A stretch of DNA of 8,583 nt from an uncultured Gammaproteobacteria bacterium (GTDB lineage: Bacteria; Pseudomonadota; Gammaproteobacteria; Nitrosococcales; Methylophagaceae), in assembly GCA_913058195.1 (NCBI GenBank), contig CAJXPP010000081.1, positions 1 to 8,583 on the forward strand. Reading direction: 5' to 3'. Position 1 is the first letter of the stretch. Every line of letters starts with the position of its first letter. Shown piece after piece: positions 1-6,336 of this stretch. The position numbers and the translations under genes are program-made. The notes beneath the pieces were generated by a model that made no database searches, was not told the DNA's origin, and saw nothing but the letters and a program-made list of their open reading frames with translations.

Positions 1-1351
1 ATTAGATGCAGATCCGACAGAAGTTTTATCAATAGAAGGTAGATTGACTCGAATGGTTGGGCTAACGCTAGAAGCCGTTGGTTTTCAAGCGCCTATTGGT
101 AGTCGGTGTGAAATAAAAGGATCGGGAAACAATTTAATTGAAGCTGAAGTGGTTGGTTTTTCTGGGGAAATTTTATACTTGATGCCAACGGGTGATACCC
201 GAGGTCTGGTGCCTAATGCCAGAGTTCGTCCACTGCGTAGTGATTCGCAAGTACCTGTTGGCGAAGAGTTATTAGGTCGTGTTGTCGATGGCGCTTGTAA
301 GCCGCTGGATGGTAAAGGACCTTTGAAGGTTAAAGAGCGCGTCCCTTTGCATGGCGAGCCGGTTAACCCACTGTCCCGTTCTCCAATAAGAGAGCATTTA
401 GATGTTGGTGTAGAAGCTATTAATGCCTTACTGAGCATTGGCCGAGGCCAACGTATGGGCTTATTCGCAGGTAGTGGTGTGGGTAAAAGTGTTCTATTAG
501 GTATGATGACGCGTTTTACTGAGGCCGACGTGATTGTAGTGGGCTTGATTGGTGAGCGTGGCCGAGAAGTAAAAGAATTCATTGAAGATATATTGGGAGA
601 AGAAGGTCTAGAGCGAGCGGTTGTCGTGGCATCACCTGCCGATCATTCTCCATTAATGCGTCTACATGGTGCAATGTTAACAACCAGTATTGCAGAATAT
701 TTTCGCGATCAAGGCAAACAAGTTTTATTATTGATGGACTCTTTGACTCGTTATGCTCAAGCTCAGCGTGAAATTGCATTAGCGATTGGTGAACCACCTG
801 CAACTAAAGGTTATCCGCCTTCTGTATTTTCATTATTACCACAGTTAGTGGAACGTGCCGGTAATGGCCCTCAAGGTGGCGGTGCGATCACAGCCATTTA
901 TACGGTATTAACAGAAGGTGATGATCAACAAGATCCTATTGCTGATGCTGCCCGTGCAATTCTAGATGGACATATTGTGTTATCTCGTCAATTAGCTGAG
1001 GCTGGTCAATACCCTGCGATAGATGTTGATGCCTCTATTAGTCGAGTTATGCCTCAAATTGTATCACCTGAACATTTACAACAAGCTCAAAATTTCAAAC
1101 AAATCTCTTCGACCTATCGCCAAAACCAAGACCTTATTAATATCGGGGCTTATTCTTCAGGCAGTGATCCTAAAATTGATGAAGCCATTGCTTTATATCC
1201 TAGTTTGCAAGATATGATTAAGCAAGGAATGAGCGAATCAGTTAATTGGCAACAAAGCCTAGATGACTTGCAAAAGACAATGCAACAACCGCTACCTACG
1301 AATAATGCGATGTCTCCAATGACTCTCAATCAAGGTCAAAATGGCTTCTAA
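1..1351 (+). CDS. fliI: Flagellar export ATPase FliI, 5'-truncated by the contig edge
   Basis: FliI is the cytoplasmic hexameric ATPase of the flagellar type III export apparatus; it works with FliH and FliJ to feed substrates to the export gate. The frame is open from base 2 with no stop upstream, so the true start lies outside the window and 449 codons are visible. A TTG at 44 is in frame, but the preceding codons continue FliI-like sequence, so it is not the start. Visible landmarks are the N-terminal beta-barrel region, the Walker A loop AGSGVGKS (bases 467-490), the GERGREV segment after it (about 550-573), and the Walker B stretch ending LLLMDSLTRYAQ (about 725-760). The C-terminal helical domain ends at TAA 1349-1351. 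It lies 26 bp upstream of fliJ, the usual fliI-fliJ order. The family call is secure; the closest alternatives, the virulence T3SS ATPases, are not normally followed by a FliJ-like gene in a chemotaxis context. Confidence 0.96.
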   Translation, partial: LDADPTEVLSIEGRLTRMVGLTLEAVGFQAPIGSRCEIKGSGNNLIEAEVVGFSGEILYLMPTGDTRGLVPNARVRPLRSDSQVPVGEELLGRVVDGACKPLDGKGPLKVKERVPLHGEPVNPLSRSPIREHLDVGVEAINALLSIGRGQRMGLFAGSGVGKSVLLGMMTRFTEADVIVVGLIGERGREVKEFIEDILGEEGLERAVVVASPADHSPLMRLHGAMLTTSIAEYFRDQGKQVLLLMDSLTRYAQAQREIALAIGEPPATKGYPPSVFSLLPQLVERAGNGPQGGGAITAIYTVLTEGDDQQDPIADAARAILDGHIVLSRQLAEAGQYPAIDVDASISRVMPQIVSPEHLQQAQNFKQISSTYRQNQDLINIGAYSSGSDPKIDEAIALYPSLQDMIKQGMSESVNWQQSLDDLQKTMQQPLPTNNAMSPMTLNQGQNGF

Positions 1352-1377
1352 AGACCACTTAAAGCTGATAGGCTAAT

Positions 1378-1824
1378 ATGATGAAACGATCTCAACGCTT
1401 AACACCTGTTATTGATATCGCTACTAAGGCGACTGAAGCAGCACTCACAAAGGTGGGACAAGCCAACTCTACTTGGTTAAAAGAGAAGCAGCAGCTAGAT
1501 GACTTACACCGTTATAAAGGCGAGTATTTAGCTAAGTTTAGGCAAGGTGACACACTGATTATGAGTGCTCAAAAAGTACTCGAATTACGTGGGTTTTTGA
1601 GCCAGCTTGATCAAGCGATCAATGCGCAACAGGAACAAGTTTCTCTTCGTTATAAGCAATTAGAACAGCAGCGTATGAACTGGCAACAAGTACGCATTAA
1701 AGAAGAAGCGATGCAGTCATTAAGTGATAGGTATCAAACTGAAGAACAGCAAGTTGAATCTAAAAAAGAGCAGAATGAGAGTGATGAACTAAACACTTCT
1801 AAATGGCATCGCCGTCAACGTTAA
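1378..1824 (+). CDS. fliJ: Flagellar export protein FliJ
   Basis: FliJ is a small coiled-coil cytoplasmic protein that sits in the centre of the FliI ring, links it to FlhA and helps recycle export chaperones. This 148-residue product has the family's usual length. It is almost entirely helical and charged: rich in Q, E, K and R, with almost no proline or glycine after the N-terminus. It contains the characteristic YKGEYLAKFRQG and LRGFLSQLDQAI segments near its middle. Two adjacent ATG codons (1378 and 1381) could start it; I use the first. The ribosome site is weak (a GATAGG-like stretch just upstream), which fits translational coupling to fliI 26 bp before. FliJ is poorly conserved in sequence, so the call rests on length, coiled-coil character, these segments and position after fliI. 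Confidence 0.92.
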   Translation: MMKRSQRLTPVIDIATKATEAALTKVGQANSTWLKEKQQLDDLHRYKGEYLAKFRQGDTLIMSAQKVLELRGFLSQLDQAINAQQEQVSLRYKQLEQQRMNWQQVRIKEEAMQSLSDRYQTEEQQVESKKEQNESDELNTSKWHRRQR

Positions 1825-1862
1825 ATCCTCCCTACACATCGAATAAAAATTAATTTTTTAGC

Positions 1863-1878
1863 TGGCATGGTCTCTGCA
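1863..1878 (+). promoter_or_regulatory. Sigma-54 (RpoN) promoter candidate
   Basis: The sequence TGGCATGGTCTCTGCA matches the consensus TGGCACG-N4-TTGCW at 10 of 12 defined positions. The GG of the -24 element and the GC of the -12 element are intact at the correct spacing. Transcription would begin near base 1889 and read into the STAS-cheY-cheA-cheW-parA-receptor operon. Many gammaproteobacteria drive middle-class flagellar operons from RpoN promoters with FlrA/FlrC-type activators, so the placement after fliJ is sensible. I could not identify an activator-binding site. Confidence 0.72.
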
Positions 1879-1886
1879 TTATTGTC

Positions 1887-1897
1887 ACTTAGTAAGT
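1887..1897. repeat. 11-bp palindrome ACTTAGTAAGT, copy 1
   Basis: Two 5-bp arms (ACTTA and TAAGT) flank a central G. An exact second copy lies at 2040-2050, 153 bp downstream. This copy overlaps the transcription start predicted from the sigma-54 promoter, where a bound protein could affect initiation. It could be an operator half of a two-site system, or chance in AT-rich DNA. Confidence 0.45.
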
Positions 1898-2039
1898 TAA
1901 ATTAATATTAATATCACTCTGGTATGAAAGCTTAAAAGTAAGGTGTGAAGCCTATTGGCGGTGATTGTCTTCGTTTATTTTGTGACTAAATCATTTCATA
2001 ACAAAGTAAGTAGCAATGGCAAAGCGGCAAGAATAACCG

Positions 2040-2050
2040 ACTTAGTAAGT
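2040..2050. repeat. 11-bp palindrome ACTTAGTAAGT, copy 2
   Basis: This is an exact copy of the palindrome at 1887-1897, in the same leader region and 86 bp before the STAS start. A degenerate third copy (ACTTAGGTAG) begins at 2105. The regulator, if any, is unknown. Confidence 0.45.
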
Positions 2051-2135
2051 GTTGTTAGACACAATTGGTTAAGAGTGTGGATTGTTAGTGATAATATTAG
2101 TTGTACTTAGGTAGATTTTGGGAACGAGGTAAGTT

Positions 2136-2429
2136 ATGGCCGAAACAGAATTAGTGATTGATTGTGGTGAATCTTTAGGTATTGCTGAAGTTGGAGATTT
2201 TTACGGAACACTACTCATGGCTATTGCAGAGGGAAAGTCAGTTAACTTTGATGTAAGTAAGCTTGAACGTATTGACGGTGCTGCTTTACAACTTATTTAT
2301 GCCTATAGAAAAGAGGCTTTAAGTCAAGGACATACTTTTAATTGGAATTCACCGAGCGATGCGTTTCTACGTAGTGCGAGATTATTAGGATTGTCATCAG
2401 CAATGAATATAGAAGACAATATAGTTTAA
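2136..2429 (+). CDS. Small STAS-domain protein of a chemotaxis operon
   Basis: This 97-residue protein is a single STAS domain, the fold of anti-sigma-factor antagonists (SpoIIAA) and MlaB. Support comes from the beta-strand/turn VNFDVSKLERIDGAALQL (about residues 36-53), the following long helix, and the C-terminal motif of leucines and LGLSSAM. In phosphorylatable STAS proteins the loop reads DSSG with serine as phospho-acceptor; here it reads D47-G-A-A, so the Ser/Thr is absent and partner switching by a kinase in the SpoIIAB manner is unlikely. It opens the che operon, with GAGGT 5 nt before the ATG and cheY 77 bp downstream. STAS proteins of this type occur beside cheY/cheA in other gammaproteobacterial chemosensory clusters; their role there is not settled. 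Annotation as MlaB-like would be only by fold, since no mla genes are nearby. Confidence 0.85.
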   Translation: MAETELVIDCGESLGIAEVGDFYGTLLMAIAEGKSVNFDVSKLERIDGAALQLIYAYRKEALSQGHTFNWNSPSDAFLRSARLLGLSSAMNIEDNIV

Positions 2430-2435
2430 GTATCT

Positions 2436-2465
2436 CGATAATATTCAGACTAAAGTGAATAATCG
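2436..2465 (+). promoter_or_regulatory. Intercistronic stem-loop between the STAS gene and cheY
   Basis: The left arm CGATAATATTCA can pair with the right arm TGAATAATCG around the loop GACTAAAG. This gives a 10-bp stem with a two-base AA bulge on the left side. It begins 7 nt after the STAS stop. No U-run follows, so it is not an intrinsic terminator; an mRNA-processing or stabilising element is possible. The arms are AT-rich and stability was not calculated. Confidence 0.35.
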
Positions 2466-2506
2466 TGGATAGAAAGTAGCACACTATTTTTAGAGGAAAA
2501 CGAGCC

Positions 2507-2869
2507 ATGGCAATAATTTTGGCAGTAGATGATTCAGCATCAATGAGGCAAATGGTTGTCTTCACATTGAAGGCTGCTGGGCATACGGTAGTCGATGTCA
2601 ATGATGGACAGCAAGCTTTAGAAACAGCAAAAAAGCAATCATTTGATTTGATCCTGACGGATGTGAATATGCCGGTGATGGATGGATTAGAACTTACAAA
2701 AAATCTGCGAGAGCTGCCCGAGTATCGATTTACACCTATCTTGATTTTAACGACAGAAGCAGGTACTGACAAAAAGCAAGAAGGCCGAGCAGCTGGAGCA
2801 ACAGGGTGGTTGGTTAAACCTTTTAATCCCGATCAGTTGTTGGCTACTATTAGTAAAGTATTAGATTAG
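2507..2869 (+). CDS. cheY: Chemotaxis response regulator CheY
   Basis: This is a single-domain receiver of 120 residues, with no output domain. It carries the full phospho-acceptor set: the acidic pair D8-D9, the phosphorylated aspartate D52 in LILTDVNMP, the switch threonine in ILTT (T82/T83) and the invariant lysine K104 in VKPF. CheA would phosphorylate D52, and CheY-P would then act on the flagellar motor or another target. The aromatic switch position (Y106 in E. coli CheY) is taken here by W101 in GATGWLVKPF; tryptophan here is common in CheY proteins of accessory chemosensory clusters. A good ribosome site, AGAGGA, lies 9 nt before the ATG. cheA follows after 71 bp. No cheZ is seen in the window. 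A motor-binding role is inferred from neighbouring fliI/fliJ only. Confidence 0.95.
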   Translation: MAIILAVDDSASMRQMVVFTLKAAGHTVVDVNDGQQALETAKKQSFDLILTDVNMPVMDGLELTKNLRELPEYRFTPILILTTEAGTDKKQEGRAAGATGWLVKPFNPDQLLATISKVLD

Positions 2870-2907
2870 TGTTGTATAAATTTAATGATTAATCACTTTG
2901 ATATAAG

Positions 2908-2933
2908 AAAGGAGTACTAGACCTTTAGTAGGA
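2908..2933 (+). promoter_or_regulatory. cheA translation-initiation region with a displaced second Shine-Dalgarno
   Basis: A near-perfect Shine-Dalgarno, AAAGGAG (2908-2914), lies too far (26 nt) from the cheA ATG at 2941, while a weaker AGGA (2930-2933) sits at the normal distance of 7 nt. AAAGG (2908-2912) can pair with CCTTT (2922-2926). Alternatively TACTA (2915-2919) can pair with TAGTA (2926-2930). An in-frame TAG at 2929-2931 rules out an upstream cheA start. The strong site may be a ribosome standby site, or a coincidence. Confidence 0.3.
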
Positions 2934-2940
2934 AGCAGCT

Positions 2941-5052
2941 ATGGATATTGATATTTCACAATTTCACGATATATTTTTCGAGGAAAGCTTCGAAGGCTTA
3001 GATGCTATGGAGAGTGAACTTATTGGGCTTAATATTGGCTCAGCTGACTCCGAGACGATTAATACTATATTTAGAGCTGCGCACTCAATCAAAGGTGGGG
3101 CAGGAACATTTGGCTTTACATTTATTGCAGAATTTACCCATATTATGGAAGCCATTCTGAATGAAATGAGAAATGGTCAACGTGATGTGACTGCGGATTC
3201 GACGAACCTACTGTTACAAGCTGTTGATGTCTTGCGAGGGATGTTAACGGGAGTACAGAAAAAAGAAGCAACAGATGAAAAAAGCATTGCAGCTATGCAT
3301 CTACGTCTAGAAGCAATGCTGGCGGGTGAAAATGTAGCAGAAGAAACCAATAATGTTACTGACTTAGAGGGTGAGGAACAAACAAAGCTAAGCTCTTCTA
3401 AGGGTTGGTTGATATATTTTAGACCTCATGCTCATCTTTTCCAAACGGGTAATGATCCGGTAAGAATGTTACGCGAACTTGCCAGCTTGGGTGAGCTAAG
3501 CAGTGAACTGATTGATGATAAATTACCCCCCTTTGCTGATTTAGAACCTGAAGATAGTTATCTTGCATGGCAATTGACCTTAACAGGTGATATTGCCAAA
3601 GATGATGTGATTGAAATCTTTGAATGGGTAGACGATGATTGTGATTTGACTATAGAAGCTATTGTCGCAGCGGAGAGTGAAGAAATACAAGAATCAGCAC
3701 ATGATTATACCCAAGACGATAAACAAGTCATCTCAGCACCTATCGAGAATGAGCAAAAGTCAGATATTGCTGCTAGCCCAACAGCAAAACCTATTGTAGA
3801 CGAAGCTCCAATAGAAAATGGTAATGAAAAAGTAGCTGTAGCCACATCAGCTAGCTCAATTCGAGTAGGTATAGATAAGGTTGATTCACTGATTAATCTG
3901 GTTAGTGAGTTAGTCATTACACAATCCATGCTAAGTCAAATTGGCGATAATTTTACGCCAAGTATGTTACCTAATTTAATTGATGGTTTAGCTCAATTAG
4001 AACGAAACAGTCGAGAGATGCAAGAAGGGGTTATGCAGATCCGCATGTTACCAATTAGCTTTGTATTCAATCGTTTTTCACGTTTAGTTCATGATATGTC
4101 TAACCAAAAGGGTAAAAAAGTCAAACTAGAATTAATTGGTGAGCAAACAGAATTAGATAAATCAGTTATTGAAAAAATTGGTGACCCACTGGTGCATCTA
4201 GTGCGTAATTCACTAGATCATGGCTTGGAAGTGCCAGAGCAACGTCTTGCTACAGGCAAAGTTGAAACAGGTTTATTGCAGTTAAAAGCATTTCATCAAG
4301 GTGGTAATATTATTATTGAGATCCATGATGATGGTGCAGGATTAAATGAAGATAAAATTTTAGCCAAAGCGTTAGAAAAAGGGCTGATAGACGCTACAGA
4401 TGTTCTGAGCACGGAGGAAATTCACAATCTTATATTCCTACCAGGGTTTTCGACAGCAGATGTTGTGAGCGATATCTCTGGTCGAGGCGTTGGCATGGAT
4501 GTGGTGAAAAAGAATATCACTAGTTTGGGTGGCTCGGTAGAAGTAGAGTCAAAACAAGGCAAAGGTACTGTTTTTTCTATTCGTTTACCACTGACTTTAG
4601 CCATTATGGATGGTCAAACAATTCGGGTCGCAGGTGAAAACTATATCCTGCCATTAATATCTATTATCGAAACGATAGAAATAAAAAAGACTGATATTAA
4701 ACAAGTGTCTGGGAAAGGTGAGCTTTATGCTCTGCGAAATGAATATATTCCAATTATCCGATTATATGAGGTATTTAATTTAACACCTCATACGATAGAG
4801 CTGGAACAAGGTTTGGTCGTTATTGTGGAAGGGGATGGGAAAAAAGTAGGTCTATTTATAGATGATTTATTGGGACAACAGCAGGTTGTTATCAAAAGCT
4901 TAGAAGATAATTACCGTAAGGTTAGAGGCCTCTCAGGAGCAACAATATTAGGTGATGGAACGGTCGCCTTGATTATAGATGTTTCAGGCTTAATGGCCTT
5001 GTACCATGAACCATCATTAGCACTGCTTACACATAATGAGCAAGGGGCTTGA
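2941..5052 (+). CDS. cheA: Chemotaxis histidine kinase CheA
   Basis: CheA autophosphorylates and passes phosphate to CheY under receptor control; it acts in the cytoplasm with CheW and receptors. All five regions can be placed in the 703 residues. P1 is an Hpt domain with phospho-accepting H48 in AAHSIKGGAGTFGF. A P2-position domain runs from about 155 to 245, starting GWLIYFRPHAHLF. An acidic low-complexity linker spans about 246-305. P3 is the dimerisation domain from 307 (IRVGIDKVDSLINL). P4 is the HATPase domain with N box N423 in VRNSLDHG, G1 box DDGAG (463-467) and G2 box GRGVGMD (514-520). P5 is the CheW-like domain from about 555 to 700. The stop TGA lies 10 bp before the preferred cheW start, indicating coupling. 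No receiver domain is attached. All catalytic motifs are intact, so an active kinase is expected. Confidence 0.96.
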   Translation: MDIDISQFHDIFFEESFEGLDAMESELIGLNIGSADSETINTIFRAAHSIKGGAGTFGFTFIAEFTHIMEAILNEMRNGQRDVTADSTNLLLQAVDVLRGMLTGVQKKEATDEKSIAAMHLRLEAMLAGENVAEETNNVTDLEGEEQTKLSSSKGWLIYFRPHAHLFQTGNDPVRMLRELASLGELSSELIDDKLPPFADLEPEDSYLAWQLTLTGDIAKDDVIEIFEWVDDDCDLTIEAIVAAESEEIQESAHDYTQDDKQVISAPIENEQKSDIAASPTAKPIVDEAPIENGNEKVAVATSASSIRVGIDKVDSLINLVSELVITQSMLSQIGDNFTPSMLPNLIDGLAQLERNSREMQEGVMQIRMLPISFVFNRFSRLVHDMSNQKGKKVKLELIGEQTELDKSVIEKIGDPLVHLVRNSLDHGLEVPEQRLATGKVETGLLQLKAFHQGGNIIIEIHDDGAGLNEDKILAKALEKGLIDATDVLSTEEIHNLIFLPGFSTADVVSDISGRGVGMDVVKKNITSLGGSVEVESKQGKGTVFSIRLPLTLAIMDGQTIRVAGENYILPLISIIETIEIKKTDIKQVSGKGELYALRNEYIPIIRLYEVFNLTPHTIELEQGLVVIVEGDGKKVGLFIDDLLGQQQVVIKSLEDNYRKVRGLSGATILGDGTVALIIDVSGLMALYHEPSLALLTHNEQGA

Positions 5053-5062
5053 GGTTATTGTG

Positions 5063-5560
5063 ATGGAAGATATGCAGCAAGTTAATGATGTCCTGGAATT
5101 AATCACTTCTGTTGATGATGGAACTGAGCAATATTTGAGCTTTACCTTGGCCGATGAAGATTATGGCGTTGATATTTTACGGGTTCAGGAAATTAAAGGC
5201 TGGGAGCGGGTAACGCATATTCCTAACTCACCCCACTATGTATGTGGTGTACTTAATTTACGCGGCACAATTGTCCCCGTTGTCGATTTACGCCGGCGTT
5301 TTGATATGCCCATTAGAGAATACACATCAAGGACAGTGGTGGTAATGCTAAAAGTGGAAGGGCTTACTGATCGTACTGTTGGGATTGTTGTCGACGGTGT
5401 ATCTGATACGCATAGCGTAGCTCCCGAATCAATAAAGCCCGCTCCTGATTTAGGTGCTGATGTGAGTACAGAATTTATCAAAGGCTTAGTGTCATTGGAA
5501 AATGCGATGTTGATGATATTGAATATTGATCGATTACTAAGTGTTGAGGCCCTAGGTTAA
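5063..5560 (+). CDS. cheW: Chemotaxis coupling protein CheW
   Basis: CheW is the adaptor that joins CheA to the receptor tips. This product, 165 residues from ATG 5063, is a single CheW domain. It shows the family landmarks YLSFTLADEDYGVDILRVQEI, a CGVLNLRGTIVPVVDLRRRF segment, VGIVVDGVSDT and a C-terminal LNIDRLL. An earlier in-frame ATG at 5036 lies inside the end of cheA and has no ribosome site. ATG 5063 has GAGG (5051-5054) at 8 nt and follows the cheA stop by 10 bp, so I prefer it; GTG 5060 and ATG 5072 remain possible. The stop codon lies inside a 17-bp palindrome (5551-5567), which links the end of cheW to the ribosome site of the ParA gene. The protein is soluble. Confidence 0.94.
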   Translation: MEDMQQVNDVLELITSVDDGTEQYLSFTLADEDYGVDILRVQEIKGWERVTHIPNSPHYVCGVLNLRGTIVPVVDLRRRFDMPIREYTSRTVVVMLKVEGLTDRTVGIVVDGVSDTHSVAPESIKPAPDLGADVSTEFIKGLVSLENAMLMILNIDRLLSVEALG

Positions 5561-5567
5561 ACCTAGG
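5551..5567 (+). promoter_or_regulatory. 17-bp perfect palindrome across the cheW stop, next to the parA ribosome site
   Basis: CCTAGGTT-A-AACCTAGG is a perfect inverted repeat with 8-bp arms and one central base. As RNA, the inner part would form CCTAGG stems around a TTAAA loop. It contains the cheW stop (TAA 5558-5560), and its right arm runs into the purine-rich AGGTGGA (5565-5571) that serves parA, 9 nt before its ATG. Ribosomes finishing cheW would open the hairpin, coupling parA translation to cheW. As DNA it could equally be an operator. Confidence 0.55.
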
Positions 5568-5580
5568 TGGAATAGATAAA

Positions 5581-6336
5581 ATGACTCGAGTTATAGCGAT
5601 CATGAACCAAAAAGGTGGGGTAGGTAAAACTACAACTACCATCAATTTGGGACACGCTTTAGCAATCGAAGGCAAAACTGTGACCATATTAGATATGGAC
5701 CCACAGGGACAAATTGCGACAGGTGTAGGTTTGAATAATAATGATGGCTTAGATCGGGTTTTACTCGATGGTGCCAAGATAGATGATTACATTGTTTCAG
5801 CTCGCGATAATTTAAATATTGTTTCTGCAGGTGCTCAGTTAAGTGATTTCGAACACGTATCTATAGGGGGGGCTACTCGTGGTCATAAGTTACGATTAGC
5901 AATTGAAGCGTCTTCATTGAAACAACGTGATTACGTACTAATTGATTGCCCCCCATCATCAGGATTATTAGGTATTAATGCAATGTTTGCTGCCGATGAA
6001 TTAATTATTCCCGTGTCAGGTGACTACCTTTCATTACAAGGGTTATCACGCATGATGCATATTTTGAAACGAGCAGAGTCATTAGCAGGACGAGAAATAA
6101 AACTATGGTTAGTTATGACTAGAATGCAAATGAGACGACGGTTAACGCAAGAAGTGAGAAGTAAGGTGTTGAAATATTTTCCTGGCCGCGTTTTTACTAC
6201 CGCTATTCGTGAAAATGTTTCACTGGCAGAGTGTCCTAGTTTTGGTAAAACAATATTTGATTATAAAGTCAAGAGTGCTGGTGGTGAAGACTACCAATCT
6301 CTTGCACATGACATATTACAAGGGAGAACCAGCTAA
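5581..6336 (+). CDS. ParA/Soj-family ATPase linked to a chemoreceptor
   Basis: This 251-residue protein is a ParA/MinD-superfamily ATPase without an N-terminal DNA-binding extension, the Soj-like size class. The deviant Walker A motif KGGVGKTT spans residues 11-18, with signature lysine K11. The A' motif DMDPQG has D40, and the Walker B strand YVLIDCPPS has D122. A basic patch, TRMQMRRRLTQEVRSK (about 180-195), sits where ParA proteins bind DNA non-specifically. Such ATPases form ATP-dependent dimers on the nucleoid and are released by a cargo-borne activator. No parB or parS is nearby; the gene lies between cheW and a cytoplasmic receptor, whose ATG overlaps this stop by one base. By analogy with PpfA of Rhodobacter sphaeroides, which distributes TlpT clusters, I infer that it positions the receptor array. 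A chromosome-partition role is unlikely in this context. No C-terminal amphipathic MinD-type helix is evident. Confidence 0.92.
   Translation: MTRVIAIMNQKGGVGKTTTTINLGHALAIEGKTVTILDMDPQGQIATGVGLNNNDGLDRVLLDGAKIDDYIVSARDNLNIVSAGAQLSDFEHVSIGGATRGHKLRLAIEASSLKQRDYVLIDCPPSSGLLGINAMFAADELIIPVSGDYLSLQGLSRMMHILKRAESLAGREIKLWLVMTRMQMRRRLTQEVRSKVLKYFPGRVFTTAIRENVSLAECPSFGKTIFDYKVKSAGGEDYQSLAHDILQGRTS

Larger units (their letters stand above)
1825..2135. other. Gene-free 311-bp region between fliJ and the STAS/che operon
   Basis: No convincing gene is present. The longest start-to-stop stretches I find are about 6 to 15 codons, for example from the ATG at 2016. An AT-only palindrome (1845-1858) lies just after fliJ but lacks a GC stem, so it is not a good intrinsic terminator. 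It is followed by a sigma-54 promoter candidate (1863-1878) and two copies of an 11-bp palindrome (1887-1897 and 2040-2050), annotated separately. If the promoter is real, the transcript would carry a leader of roughly 245 nt before the STAS gene, long enough for regulation. The RBS GAGGT (2126-2130) lies 5 nt before the STAS ATG. Confidence 0.7.

Noticed and set aside
44..46. TTG at 44 as the start of fliI
   Set aside because: The frame is open to base 2 and the upstream codons (LDADPTEVLSIEGR) read as normal FliI N-terminal sequence; the gene is cut by the window edge.
85..803. Open frames on the minus strand across fliI (85-582 and 579-803)
   Set aside because: They lie entirely opposite a strongly conserved FliI reading frame, have low-complexity Ser/Pro-rich translations with no recognisable domain, and have no promoter or ribosome-site context.
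1845..1858. AT-only palindrome after fliJ as an intrinsic terminator
   Set aside because: The stem would contain only A-T pairs and has no loop, so it would be too weak; the T-run alone is not sufficient.
2016..2036. Tiny ORF (MAKRQE) in the leader as a regulatory peptide
   Set aside because: It has six codons, no clear ribosome site and no codon pattern of a known leader peptide.
2065..2097. Sigma-70 promoter TTGGTT/GATAAT before the STAS gene
   Set aside because: The spacing of 19 bases and poor -35 match make it no better than chance in AT-rich DNA; it remains a weak alternative to the RpoN site.
2451..2475. Sigma-28 (FliA) promoter starting TAAAGTGA before cheY
   Set aside because: The -35-like TAAAG is good, but the nearest GATA-like -10 is about five bases too close and nothing like GCCGATAA occurs at the right spacing.
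5036..5062. ATG at 5036 as cheW start, overlapping cheA
   Set aside because: It has no ribosome site and adds nine residues that do not look like CheW; ATG 5063 has GAGG at suitable spacing right after the cheA stop.
5866..5872. Seven-G run in the ParA gene as a second slippage switch
   Set aside because: It is shorter than typical phase-variable tracts, and similar 6-base C runs occur in cheA, parA and the receptor, so it looks like background.
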